Source: Muribaculaceae bacterium (GTDB lineage: Bacteria; Bacteroidota; Bacteroidia; Bacteroidales; Muribaculaceae). Taken from it: a DNA stretch of 64,000 nt. The translations under genes and the position numbers were made by a program. Each line of letters opens with the position of its first letter. The stretch's first letter is position 1. The notes under the pieces are model-generated. The model saw only the letters and a program-made list of their open reading frames with translations, was not told where the DNA came from and ran no database searches. Below, one piece after another: positions 36,821-45,338 of the stretch. The DNA lies in contig JAFRRT010000024.1 of assembly GCA_017427945.1 (NCBI GenBank), positions 56,002-120,001 of the forward strand, given 5' to 3'.

Positions 36821-37141
36821 TCAAGCCTGTCCTTTAGGCAGGGGGAAGTCCATGATGTTGCCTTGATTGGCGGGACGATTGATCTTGATTTCGCCGAAGT
36901 TGCTCTCGTAGCGGCGGATGTTGTCCTGCAGGGCGAGCATAAGCTCTTTGGCGTGTTGGGGAGCCATGATGATGCGGCTCTGCACGCGTGCCTGCGGCAT
37001 GTTGGGGCCGCGCAGGATCATATCAATGAAAAAATCGTTGGGACCATGGGCAATCATTGCCATGTTAGCATAACGTCCAGGCAGTTCCTCTTTGGGAATC
37101 TCGATTTTGATTTGGTTCTGGTTTTGATTTTCGTTTGCCAT
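36821..37141 (-). CDS. DUF3467 domain protein
   Basis: This small protein of 106 residues has the features of DUF3467: GRYANMAMIAHGPNDFFIDMI, MPQARVQSRIIMAPQHAKELM, and LALQDNIRRYESNFGEI. The glutamine/asparagine-rich N-terminus precedes the fold. Function is unknown; the family is widespread in Bacteroidetes as a single-copy gene. It stands 29 bases downstream of the lipoprotein gene at 37171-37833 on the same strand and may be the last gene of that operon. Confidence 0.88.
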   Translation of the reverse strand: MANENQNQNQIKIEIPKEELPGRYANMAMIAHGPNDFFIDMILRGPNMPQARVQSRIIMAPQHAKELMLALQDNIRRYESNFGEIKINRPANQGNIMDFPLPKGQA

Positions 37142-37170
37142 AATTCAATCAATGTAATGTTATAAAATTG

Positions 37171-37833
37171 TTATTTGATAAAGTCATAATACTTGGTTGC
37201 GGGGAATGTCAAATCATTGACATAGATACGCAGGCAGCGGAACGAGTCTTTGTGCCACATCGCACCCACATTGAACGAGGCGTAGCAGTCGCGCCAAAAG
37301 GTGCCGCGCTCACCCCTGAGGTCATGCATCAGGTAACACTCAACGGTGTCGTTGGTCAAGGTGTTTCCATCGGCGACGAGCATAAATGAGCGGTTGGCAT
37401 TGGTATATTCGGCCTGGCAGTGGAGATTGATGAATTCGCCGGTGCGCCACATGCTGCGCAACTTCACCTCGTGGCAGGGGATGCTGTCGGGCGATACCAT
37501 GGTCATGCGCAGCGAGTCGCTGATGATGGCGCTGCAGCCATACACGTCGATGTTGCGGTTGCCGCTGGTGACTTTGTCAAGAAAATCATATCGCAGCAAC
37601 ACGCGCTGGTGAGTCTTGACGTCACTCAAGCTGACGCGTGACTGTAACATGACCGATGCCGAGTCGCCGTGCCCGATATATTCAAACAGGGCACCCATAT
37701 CGTTTTGCCCCAGATAGGTGACAATGTCATAGCGATAGTCGGTATAGGAACGGTCGATATCCTCCTGCTTGTCACACGAGACGAGGACCATCAGGATTGC
37801 AATCAGCGATATGGACAGGTATCTCAACATCAT
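37171..37833 (-). CDS. Lipoprotein, NigD-like
   Basis: This 220-residue protein has a lipoprotein signal with the lipobox LVSC at about residue 20. It is therefore expected to be anchored in the outer or inner membrane facing the periplasm. The rest is mostly predicted beta. The size, the lipobox and the terminal [15 protein letters not shown] resemble NigD-like proteins of Bacteroidales, but this match is weak. Its start overlaps the end of the LolD-like ATPase gene by four bases, so the two are coupled. Confidence 0.65.
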   Translation of the reverse strand: MMLRYLSISLIAILMVLVSCDKQEDIDRSYTDYRYDIVTYLGQNDMGALFEYIGHGDSASVMLQSRVSLSDVKTHQRVLLRYDFLDKVTSGNRNIDVYGCSAIISDSLRMTMVSPDSIPCHEVKLRSMWRTGEFINLHCQAEYTNANRSFMLVADGNTLTNDTVECYLMHDLRGERGTFWRDCYASFNVGAMWHKDSFRCLRIYVNDLTFPATKYYDFIK

Positions 37834-38507
37834 GGCTTTGCGGTGCGGATGGTTTCGTCGACGATGACACCGTCACGCATGTGCAGCGTGCGGTCGGCTT
37901 GGGCGGCAAGGCCCTCATCGTGGGTGACAATGATAAACGTCTGTCCCAGTTCATCGCGGAGCTCGAAGAACAGGCGGTGAAGCTCTTCCTTGTTCTGGGA
38001 GTCAAGACTGCCCGAGGGCTCGTCGGCAAGAATGACCTTGGGACTGTTGATGAGCGCACGTGCTACGGCAACACGCTGACATTCGCCGCCACTCAGCTGC
38101 AGGGGCTTGTGGTCCAGACGGTCGGCCAGATGCATGCGTTCCAGCAGTTGGCGGGCACGGCTATAGGCCTCGTTGCGTCCCACACCACCCAACAGGGCAG
38201 GGATGGCGACGTTCTCCAGCATGGTGAACTCAGGCAGCAGCTGGTGGAACTGGAACACAAAACCTATGTTGCGGTTCCTGAAGTGGGCCAGCTCTTTGTC
38301 CTTCAGCGTGAGCACGTTCTTGTTCTCGTAATACACCTCACCCTGCTGCGGCATGTCCAAAGTGCCTATAATCTGCAGCAGTGTTGTTTTGCCGGCACCA
38401 CTGGGTCCCACAATCGACACAATCTCGCCCTGGGTGATGTCGAGGTTCACCCCTCGCAGCACCTCCAGGTCGCCATAGCGCTTCACTATGTTTCGAGCCT
38501 CAATCAT
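37830..38507 (-). CDS. LolD-like ABC transporter ATPase
   Basis: This 225-residue ATPase of the MacB/LolD group has Walker [10 protein letters not shown], a [24 protein letters not shown]-loop region that is typical of LolD, the signature [15 protein letters not shown], and Walker [14 protein letters not shown]. LolD works with LolC/E permeases to release lipoproteins from the inner membrane, but no permease is adjacent here, so its partner is elsewhere. It overlaps the downstream lipoprotein gene by four bases. Confidence 0.85.
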   Translation of the reverse strand: MIEARNIVKRYGDLEVLRGVNLDITQGEIVSIVGPSGAGKTTLLQIIGTLDMPQQGEVYYENKNVLTLKDKELAHFRNRNIGFVFQFHQLLPEFTMLENVAIPALLGGVGRNEAYSRARQLLERMHLADRLDHKPLQLSGGECQRVAVARALINSPKVILADEPSGSLDSQNKEELHRLFFELRDELGQTFIIVTHDEGLAAQADRTLHMRDGVIVDETIRTAKP

Positions 38508-38581
38508 TATCGTGTCAATTCTATTTATCTTACAATATTATTTTGCCCTTTTTGAGCGATAAATTCTTTTGTGTTTAGCCG

Positions 38582-39976
38582 CTATCCCATCAAGGTGGTG
38601 AAGGCTTTGATGAGCCAGCCGCTGATGGCCATGTAGATGGTGATGCCCACAATATCGTTGGTCACCGTGACGAAGGGGCCGGTCGCGATGGCAGGATCGA
38701 TTTTCAGTTTCTCAAGCACCAGCGGCACTATAGTACCGAACAACGAGGCAAACATGACTACCAGGAAGAGCGAGGTCGTCACGGCTGCAGCTGCGATGTT
38801 CGACTTGGTGGGGTCATTTTCCACGGGGAAGAAACGGGTGTAAAGGTAGATAAGGAATCCCATGACCAGCGCATTAATAAGCGCGGTGCTGAACTCCTTG
38901 AGCAAATGCTTGCCCACATGATGGATGTTCAGGCTGCCATTGGCAAGACCCTGCACGACGATAGCGCTCGACTGGGTGCCCACATTACCGCCGGTACCGC
39001 CAATCAAGGGGATGAACAGTGCCAAGCCCGGCAGGATGCGCAACAGGTCGGCATCGCCTTCGCCGCTTCCCAGAATCAAGGCGTTAATAATACCGCCCAC
39101 CAGTCCGATGAGCAGCCACGGCAAGCGGGCGCGAACCTGACGGAATACATTGTCGTCGGTTTCGATGTCGCCCCAAATACCTGATGCTAACTGATAGTCG
39201 CCCTCTCCCTGTTCACGCACACGGTCGATGATATCGTCAACCGTGATGCGACCTACCAGACGCCCGATACTGTCCACCACAGGCATTGCCACAAGGTCAT
39301 ATTTCTCGAAGTCGAGGGCAACATCCTCAATGTTGGTGTCGGTGCGCACGCTCAAGGGGTCAGGCTCCATGACGTGCTTGATTTTTGATGCCGAGGGGTT
39401 GGTAATTGTGGTCTTCAAGGGGAAGATGCCCTTGAGACGGTTGTCATCATCAACAACATAGATATTGTAGATTTCATCAATGTCCTCGGCCTGCTGGCGC
39501 ATCGCCTTGATACAGTCGGGCATCGACATGTTCTCGTTGACGACAATCATCTCGGTTGACATGTAACCACCGGCGGTGTCCTCGTCATATTGCAACAGGT
39601 CCACAATATCGCCAGCCTGCTCCACATCGTCGATATGGCTGATAACGTCCTCACGGTCCTCCTCGTCGAGCTCCTGAATCACGTCCACAGCATCATCGGC
39701 ATCCATCTGCTCTACCTGCTTGGCGATTTCCTCGTTGGGCATCAGTTCCATCAGGTCGTGGCGCTGATCCTCATCGAGCTCGACCAGTACATCGGCTGCC
39801 GTCTCGTCATCAAGCATCAACATGATGAACAGGGCATCCTCATCATTCAGGTCGCCCACCAGTTCGGCTATATCGGCCGGGTGCAGGTCCTTGATTTGTG
39901 CCCGCACGAGTTCATCATTCTTCTTGCTGATGAGTTCGTTGAGATTCAACAGATATTCCTCGGTAAATTCTTTCAT
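38582..39976 (-). CDS. mgtE: Magnesium transporter MgtE
   Basis: MgtE is a magnesium channel gated by cytosolic Mg2+. The 464-residue protein has the N-terminal MgtE_N helical domain (LHPADIAELVGDLNDEDALFIM), two CBS domains (about 135-260, with VDSIGRLVGRITVDDIIDRV), a connecting helix, and five transmembrane helices with FIPLIGGTGGNVGTQSSAIVVQGLA, the pore segment, near residue 330. The strongly acidic N-terminal half fits Mg2+ sensing. It lies downstream of rsmA on the same strand with an 85-base gap that contains a small hairpin. Confidence 0.96.
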   Translation of the reverse strand: MKEFTEEYLLNLNELISKKNDELVRAQIKDLHPADIAELVGDLNDEDALFIMLMLDDETAADVLVELDEDQRHDLMELMPNEEIAKQVEQMDADDAVDVIQELDEEDREDVISHIDDVEQAGDIVDLLQYDEDTAGGYMSTEMIVVNENMSMPDCIKAMRQQAEDIDEIYNIYVVDDDNRLKGIFPLKTTITNPSASKIKHVMEPDPLSVRTDTNIEDVALDFEKYDLVAMPVVDSIGRLVGRITVDDIIDRVREQGEGDYQLASGIWGDIETDDNVFRQVRARLPWLLIGLVGGIINALILGSGEGDADLLRILPGLALFIPLIGGTGGNVGTQSSAIVVQGLANGSLNIHHVGKHLLKEFSTALINALVMGFLIYLYTRFFPVENDPTKSNIAAAAVTTSLFLVVMFASLFGTIVPLVLEKLKIDPAIATGPFVTVTNDIVGITIYMAISGWLIKAFTTLMG

Positions 39977-40026
39977 TGCTTTTTTAGGTTTCTTAATTCG
40001 GTTGATTAATGTGACTTGGTTTTAAC

Positions 40027-40042
40027 GGGATATTTTCCCGCA
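40027..40042 (-). terminator. Small hairpin between rsmA and mgtE
   Basis: CGGGA and TCCCG flank a short A/T-rich loop around 40027-40042. On the minus strand it follows the end of rsmA and is trailed by TTAAAACC, not a T-run, so it is at best an attenuator or processing site. Confidence 0.25.
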
Positions 40043-40061
40043 TGGATACGGGGCTGGCCCG

Positions 40062-40853
40062 TCAAGTAACCGATGGCGGCTGCTCCATCGCGAGCCGCGT
40101 CAGGGCAATGAAATCTTCAACGCCCAATCGCTCGGGACGTTGTCGGAATACATCTCGCTCCATCACGGTGGGCTGTGCCATGAAAAACGGCTTCAACGAG
40201 TTGCGTAATGTCTTGCGCCGTTGTCCGAATGCCGCTTTCACCACACGCTTGAACATGCGCTCGTCAACACCCAGGTCGGTGACATCGTTGCGCTTGAGCC
40301 TGACGACGCCGCTCTTGACCTTGGGCGGTGGGTTGAACACATGCTCATCGACCGTGAACAGATACTCGATATCGTACCATGCCTGCAGCAGTACCGACAG
40401 GATGCCGTAGGTCTTGCTGCCGGGCGGCTCGGCAATGCGCTGCGCCACCTCGCGTTGCAGCATGCCGCTGCAGCACACCACTTGGTCACGATAGTCAAGC
40501 ACCTTGAAGAAAATCTGGGTCGAGATGTTGTAAGGATAGTTTCCAATGACGCAGAAGGGGGCATCGCCGTAAAGCTTCTTGAGGTCCATCTTCAGGAAGT
40601 CCTCGCCGATGATGCGGCCATGCAGTTGCGGGAAGGAGGCCTCCAGGTAGTTCACGCTCTCGCGGTCGAGTTCCACCACGGTGAGGTCCAGCCCCATTTC
40701 GAGCAGATACTGGGTGAGCATACCCATACCAGGCCCGACCTCCAGCACCGGCAGATGCTTGAAATCGTCCAGGGTGTGGGCTATGCGCTCGGCAATCGAC
40801 AAATCTGTCAAGAAATGCTGCCCCAGTGACTTTTTTGCTCTAACATTCCGCAT
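40062..40853 (-). CDS. rsmA: 16S rRNA dimethyladenosine transferase RsmA/KsgA
   Basis: RsmA dimethylates two adjacent adenines in the 3' terminal helix of 16S rRNA during small-subunit maturation. From the ATG at 40853 (MRNVRAKKSLGQHFLTD) the protein is 263 residues. An in-frame ATG at 40895 would add 14 residues unlike the family, so I use the later start. SAM motif I is VLEVGPGMGMLT, the acidic motif II VVELDRESV, and the catalytic motif NYPYNIS. The minus-strand element TACCTTTG at 40907-40914 is a fair -7 promoter sequence 54 bases before the start. Confidence 0.95.
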   Translation of the reverse strand: MRNVRAKKSLGQHFLTDLSIAERIAHTLDDFKHLPVLEVGPGMGMLTQYLLEMGLDLTVVELDRESVNYLEASFPQLHGRIIGEDFLKMDLKKLYGDAPFCVIGNYPYNISTQIFFKVLDYRDQVVCCSGMLQREVAQRIAEPPGSKTYGILSVLLQAWYDIEYLFTVDEHVFNPPPKVKSGVVRLKRNDVTDLGVDERMFKRVVKAAFGQRRKTLRNSLKPFFMAQPTVMERDVFRQRPERLGVEDFIALTRLAMEQPPSVT

Positions 40854-40870
40854 ATATGACCTTTTATTGT

Positions 40871-40914
40871 TAACTTTGCACGCCCGATGCGTCATTTATT
40901 AACCTGCAAAGGTA
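40871..40914. promoter_or_regulatory. Divergent -7 elements between rsmA and the flippase-like gene
   Basis: TAACTTTG at 40871-40878 (plus) and TACCTTTG on the minus strand at 40907-40914 are both perfect TAnnTTTG elements. They point in opposite directions towards the two genes and overlap each other's transcripts. Neither has a good -33 element. Confidence 0.45.
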
Positions 40915-40976
40915 AGGATTTTTACCGACTTGGCGCATACGGTGGCAGAATTTATCGTTACAAAAGAAGAAAAAAC

Positions 40977-42029
40977 GTGAAAAAGGCGATTTCCTATCTC
41001 GTGAAATACGGCATCCCACTGGTCATTGGTGTGGGATTGATGTGGTTCCTGTACAAGAACGTCGATGTCCACAGCATGATGGACACGCTTAAAAACGATG
41101 TCAACTATTGGTGGTTTGCCGGTGTGGCTGTGGTCAGTATCCTGAGCCATGTCTTTAGGGCATTGCGTTGGCGTCTTCAGCTCAAGGCGATTGATGTTAA
41201 ACCTTCGTTCAGCGCCGTGCTCAACAGCATCTTCGGCACTTATGCCGTCAACCTGGTTTTCCCGCGCTTGGGCGAGGTGTGGCGATGCGGCTATATCGCT
41301 AACCGCCAGAAGGCTTCGGTCACCCAGGTCATGGGCTCGATGGTTGCCGACCGCCTGACCGATACTGTGACCGTGCTGCTTCTCACGCTGGTGACCTTCC
41401 TGCTGGCGCAAGGAGCCTTTGGGCAGTTCTTTGACGCCTACCCGCAGATGAAGGAGAACTTCATGAACATCGCCAGCGATGCGCGTATTTGGTTCGGCAC
41501 TGCAGTGGTTATCATTGCTCTGGGCTGGCTGCTGGTGATGAAGACCGAGAACAAGTTCATCAAAAAACTGCAGCTCATGGCCCGCAACCTGTGGGAGGGT
41601 TTTGCCGGTATTGCCCGCATGGAAGGCAAGTGGTGGTTCCTGCTGCTCACGTTACTCATCTGGGGTTGCTACTTCCTGCAGCTTTATCTCGCCTGCAAGG
41701 CGTTCACTTTCACGAGCGGGCTGAGTGTGTTGGCCGTGCTCGTTGTCTTTGTGCTTAGCAGCATCGGCATGGGCATTCCCACCAATGGCGGTTTGGGTGC
41801 CTGGCACGTTGCTACCATCTTCGGCCTGTCGTTGTACGGTGTGGGCACGTTTTCACCCAGCAACTTCGACCCCCAGGCATCGGCATTCGCCATGTTTGTG
41901 TGGGGTTTCCAACAGGTGCTGGTTATTGCACTTGGCATCTATGCATTCATCAGCATGACGATTGACCGCCGCCGCATCGAGAGCGGCAAAACTGTCGTCG
42001 AAACCACCAATGATGAGATTAAGTTGTAA
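40977..42029 (+). CDS. Lysylphosphatidylglycerol synthase TM-region (UPF0104) family membrane protein
   Basis: This integral membrane protein has 350 residues from the GTG at 40977 and eight hydrophobic helices. Typical elements of the flippase-like UPF0104/AglD_N family are HVFRALRWRLQLKAIDVKPSF, NLVFPRLGEVWRCGYIANRQ, the D in VADRLTDTVTV, and GIGMGIPTNGGLGAWHV near the end. The protein lacks the C-terminal synthase domain of MprF, so a role in lipid or glycan flipping is more likely than aminoacyl transfer. I prefer GTG 40977, after an AAGAAGAAAA ribosome site, to ATG 40887, because the plus-strand -7 element at 40871-40878 would start the mRNA at about 40885. Confidence 0.82.
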   Translation: MKKAISYLVKYGIPLVIGVGLMWFLYKNVDVHSMMDTLKNDVNYWWFAGVAVVSILSHVFRALRWRLQLKAIDVKPSFSAVLNSIFGTYAVNLVFPRLGEVWRCGYIANRQKASVTQVMGSMVADRLTDTVTVLLLTLVTFLLAQGAFGQFFDAYPQMKENFMNIASDARIWFGTAVVIIALGWLLVMKTENKFIKKLQLMARNLWEGFAGIARMEGKWWFLLLTLLIWGCYFLQLYLACKAFTFTSGLSVLAVLVVFVLSSIGMGIPTNGGLGAWHVATIFGLSLYGVGTFSPSNFDPQASAFAMFVWGFQQVLVIALGIYAFISMTIDRRRIESGKTVVETTNDEIKL

Positions 42030-42070
42030 GCCGTTAGCAAGTCAATAATAGAAACTATAAGCCAAAAACT

Positions 42071-42616
42071 ATGGACGATAATTTCAACGATTATTTCACC
42101 GATGATGCTCCCGAGGAGGAGTCACAGATTCATCAGGAAACCGAGCAGGAGCGCGAGGAACGCGAAATCAAGGAGGCTACCATCGAACGTCGGGGCAGCT
42201 CCCTGAAGATTCTGCTCGTGCTCATTATCCTTGCCATGGCATTGTTCCTGGGCTGGTGGATGTGGCAATACTATTTCCACCCCTATCGCGTGAGCCAGGA
42301 AAAGGGATGGATTATGAAGGTGAGCAACGAGGGTACCTTGTTCAAGACCTTTGAGGGAGAGATGATCAGCGAGGGATATATCGAGGACACACTGGTTGCC
42401 CTGCACAGCGACTTCGCTTTCTCCATTCCTGAGGACAGTCTGGCCCGTGATGCTATGCGTTTGGCAGGCGAAGGCAAGCGCGTGGTGCTTACCTATGACG
42501 AATACAAGGGCACGGTCATGTGGCGCGGCAGCTCTCGTCATGTCGTCACCAAGATTGAACTCGACACATGCATCGTCAAGTCCAATCCCTATAAAGAGTC
42601 GGCCCCCAAGAAGTAA
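42071..42616 (+). CDS. Single-pass membrane protein of unknown function
   Basis: I do not recognise the family of this 181-residue protein. A very acidic cytosolic N-terminus (about 45 residues, rich in Asp/Glu) is followed by one transmembrane helix (ILLVLIILAMALFLGWWMW) and an outward-facing domain of about 110 residues with the segment KGWIMKVSNEGTLFKTFEGEM and a terminal IELDTCIVK. It follows the flippase-like gene by 41 bases and is probably cotranscribed. Confidence 0.6.
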   Translation: MDDNFNDYFTDDAPEEESQIHQETEQEREEREIKEATIERRGSSLKILLVLIILAMALFLGWWMWQYYFHPYRVSQEKGWIMKVSNEGTLFKTFEGEMISEGYIEDTLVALHSDFAFSIPEDSLARDAMRLAGEGKRVVLTYDEYKGTVMWRGSSRHVVTKIELDTCIVKSNPYKESAPKK

Positions 42617-42753
42617 CTTGGCGTAGCTGTTCAGGCGCGTCATTTTAGATTTGTTGCAACAATCATCATTAAGGAAATCATTTTTGCGGTGACTTATGGC
42701 AGTCCCCTTAAGTGATTTTCTTAATTTTGTGGGTTGAAATAACTGGCAAAAAC

Positions 42754-43170
42754 ATGGCAAAGAAGATTTATTTTGCAGGGTCCATCCGCGGCGGGCGCGT
42801 GGATGCCGACCTGTACCGGCGTATCATCGAATACATTCAGCGCACCGACATCGTGCTCACCGAGCATGTGGGCAAGAGCAACCTGAGCCTGACCGAGCAG
42901 GGCCGCGAACGTGACGCGCGCATCTACAACCAGGACACGGCATGGCTTCGCGAGAGCGATTTGCTGATAGGGGAATGTACCTGCCCCTCGTTGGGCGTGG
43001 GCTACGAACTGGCTTATGCCGAGCGTTTCGGCATTCCCTGCCACCTGTTCTATGACAAGACCAAGACACAACTGTCGGCGATGCTCACCGGCGACCCCTA
43101 CTTCCACATCTACCCCTACGAGAGGGAAGAGGACATCTATCCCTTGCTGGATGAAATCCTCGGCAAGTGA
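42754..43170 (+). CDS. DNPH1-like 2'-deoxynucleoside 5'-phosphate N-hydrolase
   Basis: This 138-residue protein resembles the DNPH1/RCL branch of the nucleoside 2-deoxyribosyltransferase superfamily, which hydrolyses the base-sugar bond of deoxynucleotides. Matching parts are KIYFAGSIRGGR, LTEHVGK, the NQDTAWLRESDLLIGECT segment and PSLGVGYELAYAERF with the catalytic glutamate. The start at 42754 is chosen because the fold begins with this beta strand; an ATG 42 bases earlier adds an unrelated extension. A TAATTTTG element at 42722-42729 may be its -7 box. A role in nucleotide-pool cleaning is inferred from family knowledge. Confidence 0.8.
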   Translation: MAKKIYFAGSIRGGRVDADLYRRIIEYIQRTDIVLTEHVGKSNLSLTEQGRERDARIYNQDTAWLRESDLLIGECTCPSLGVGYELAYAERFGIPCHLFYDKTKTQLSAMLTGDPYFHIYPYEREEDIYPLLDEILGK

Positions 43171-43199
43171 TATCCACTGACGTGTTTTCTGAAAACTGA

Positions 43200-43964
43200 T
43201 TATTTGCTGGTGGGGATGCTCATCCAGTACTTGCGCTCGTCGTCGGTCATCTGCTCGATGGCGTAGCGCAGGGCCGTGCGCGGCATCTCGTGGGCATGAC
43301 GCTCGAGGAACTGGCGCAACAGTTCCATGCTGCACCGCTTGCCCACCTCGCGCAGCATCCACCCCACGGCTTTGTGCATCAGGTCATGCGGGTGGTGCAG
43401 GTGCCACTCGGCATAGCGCAGGCACCACGAGGGGTCGCCCTGCTGTGTGGTCTTCCAGGTGCTCACCATGCTCATGCGCTGTTTCCACAGGCAGGGACTG
43501 GCCGCCAGTCCGTCCATGATTTCCGTTTTTTCCGCCAGGTGTGTGGGCAACAATAACCAACATCCGAGAATTTTGGGAGCTGACAGGTCCACCAGATCCC
43601 AGTTGTTGGCTTGCTCGGCATGTTGCAGGTACATGTTCACGATGGCATCGCGTCCGTTGATGGCCTTCTCGTCTTCGGCCAGGCGTTTGGTGGACAGTTT
43701 GCCGAACTTCTCGACCAGCATCAGCAGCCCGCACAGCCTCACCTCGTGCCAACGCGACGTGAGCAGTTCGGGCACCTCGTCAAGCGGCGTGTCGCGCACC
43801 GCCAGCTTGACGATTTGACGCGTCTGCGGCACTTTCAGCCCCAGGAATTCGTCGCCCTCGCCGTACTCGCCCGGGCCCGTCTTGAAAAAGCCCATCAACA
43901 CCTGCCGCTGCTTCTCGTTGCGCTGCGACTCCATATACCCGATTATCTCCTTGGCAGTCATCAT
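43200..43964 (-). CDS. AlkD-like DNA alkylation repair protein
   Basis: AlkD-type glycosylases remove positively charged alkylated bases through a stack of HEAT-like helices. The 254-residue protein has the family's opening FFKTGPGEYGEGDEFLGLKVPQTRQI, a middle HEVRLCGLLMLVEKF, NNWDLVDLSAPKILG, and WKQRMSMVSTW, with HDLMHKAVGWMLREVGKR at the end. The tryptophan/aspartate pair in NNWDLVD sits where AlkD has its substrate-binding residues. The gene is divergent from uraA. Confidence 0.9.
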   Translation of the reverse strand: MMTAKEIIGYMESQRNEKQRQVLMGFFKTGPGEYGEGDEFLGLKVPQTRQIVKLAVRDTPLDEVPELLTSRWHEVRLCGLLMLVEKFGKLSTKRLAEDEKAINGRDAIVNMYLQHAEQANNWDLVDLSAPKILGCWLLLPTHLAEKTEIMDGLAASPCLWKQRMSMVSTWKTTQQGDPSWCLRYAEWHLHHPHDLMHKAVGWMLREVGKRCSMELLRQFLERHAHEMPRTALRYAIEQMTDDERKYWMSIPTSK

Positions 43965-44072
43965 AGCGCAAAATTACTAATTATATTTGTCCTGTCATTG
44001 GCTTTGACAGGAAATCGCTTGTGCTCGGGCGGATAAATCTTCTCGCATTACCAAGAGAATATTTCCAAAGTG

Positions 44073-44103
44073 TTCGCATTATCGGATTTTTGAACTATCT
44101 TTG
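44073..44103 (+). promoter_or_regulatory. Promoter of the uracil permease gene
   Basis: TATCTTTG at 44096-44103 is a perfect -7 element. TTCG at 44073-44076 is a one-mismatch -33 candidate with a 19-base gap. The start codon is 20 bases downstream. Confidence 0.6.
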
Positions 44104-44123
44104 CATAACCGAAACCAATCGTT

Positions 44124-45338
44124 ATGAGTAACACCATCGAAAACTCTAATCTATCTCCCGCGAGAAAGACCATCGTGGGCATTCAGTTCCTCTTTGTGGC
44201 TTTTGGCTCGACTGTCCTTGTCCCCTTGCTTGTAGGCCTTGATCCTGCTACGGCATTGTTCACGGCAGGCTTGGGCACCTTCATCTTCCATCTGGTTACC
44301 AAGGGCAAGGTCCCCATCTTCTTGGGCTCCAGCTTCGCTTTCATCGCCCCCATCATCTCGGCATCTGAGCAGTGGGGCATGTCGGGCACCTTGGCAGGAA
44401 TGGCGGGTGTGGCATTGGTCTATTTCACGATGTCGGCATTGATTAAATGGCAAGGTCGCCGTCTGCTCAATCGTCTGTTCCCGCCAGTAGTCATCGGGCC
44501 CGTCATCATCTGCATCGGACTCTCGTTGTCGCCTGCGGCCGTCAATATGGCCAAGGAGAACTGGCTGCTTGCCCTCATTTCGTTGCTGACAGCCATTCTT
44601 GTGCTCGTCCTCGGGCGTGGCCTTGTCAAACTGGTGCCTGTGGTGTGTGGCATCATTGTGGGTTATATCGTGTCGTTTTTCATGGGCCTTGTCGATTTCT
44701 CGGCCGTCAGCAGTGCGCCGTGGTTTGCTCTGCCGTCAAGCATCACCCATTTTCAGCTGCCTCATTTCGCCTGGGAGCCGTTCCTGTTCATGATACCCGT
44801 TGCCATCGCTCCCGTGATTGAGCACATCGGTGACGTGTATGTGGTGGGGGCGGTAGCCGACAAGGACTTTGTCAAGGACCCCGGCCTGCACCGCACCATG
44901 CTGGGTGACGGACTGGCCTGCTTGGTGGCAGCCATTTTTGGCGGTCCTCCCGTGACCACCTACAGCGAGGTGACGGGTGCCATGCAGATTACCCGCATCA
45001 CCTCTCCCGTTGTCATCCGCATTGCCGCAGGCACGGCTATCGTCTTTTCCATTATCGGCAAGTTGAGTGCCCTGCTGCAGAGCATTCCCAGCGCTGTGTT
45101 GGGCGGCATCATGTTGCTGCTCTTCGGCTCCATTGCAGCTGTGGGCATCCAGAACCTGGTGAACAACAAGGTTGACCTCAATCAGACGCGCAATATCATC
45201 ATCGTGAGCATTGTCTTGACGCTTGGCATCGGTGGTGCCATCATCCCGATGGGCAGTTTCTCGTTAAGCGGCATCGGACTTTCGGCCCTGGCGGGTGTGA
45301 TTCTTAACCTTGTGATACCCCGTCCCAAAGAAGCGTGA
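44124..45338 (+). CDS. NCS2 family uracil-xanthine permease
   Basis: This 404-residue permease of the NCS2 (UraA/PurP-like) family has about fourteen hydrophobic segments. It carries PIFLGSSFAFIAPII, LFPPVVIGPVIICIGLSLSPAAVNMA, the EHIGDVYVVGAV motif with the substrate-binding glutamate, GLACLVAAIFGGPPVTTYSEV, and a TRNIIIVSIVLTLGIGG segment. The SSFAFIAP form points to a uracil rather than a xanthine carrier, but I cannot be certain. Its stop codon overlaps the GTG of the following esterase gene by four bases. Confidence 0.92.
   Translation: MSNTIENSNLSPARKTIVGIQFLFVAFGSTVLVPLLVGLDPATALFTAGLGTFIFHLVTKGKVPIFLGSSFAFIAPIISASEQWGMSGTLAGMAGVALVYFTMSALIKWQGRRLLNRLFPPVVIGPVIICIGLSLSPAAVNMAKENWLLALISLLTAILVLVLGRGLVKLVPVVCGIIVGYIVSFFMGLVDFSAVSSAPWFALPSSITHFQLPHFAWEPFLFMIPVAIAPVIEHIGDVYVVGAVADKDFVKDPGLHRTMLGDGLACLVAAIFGGPPVTTYSEVTGAMQITRITSPVVIRIAAGTAIVFSIIGKLSALLQSIPSAVLGGIMLLLFGSIAAVGIQNLVNNKVDLNQTRNIIIVSIVLTLGIGGAIIPMGSFSLSGIGLSALAGVILNLVIPRPKEA

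Noticed and set aside
40887-40976. ATG 40887 as the start of the flippase-like protein
   Set aside because: The extra 30 residues are basic and unlike the family, and the likely transcription start at about 40885 would make it leaderless; GTG 40977 follows a purine-rich ribosome site.
43969-43976. Minus-strand TAATTTTG as the promoter of the AlkD-like gene
   Set aside because: It lies only five bases before the start codon and has no -33 partner, so it would give a leaderless message; I could not support it enough to list it.
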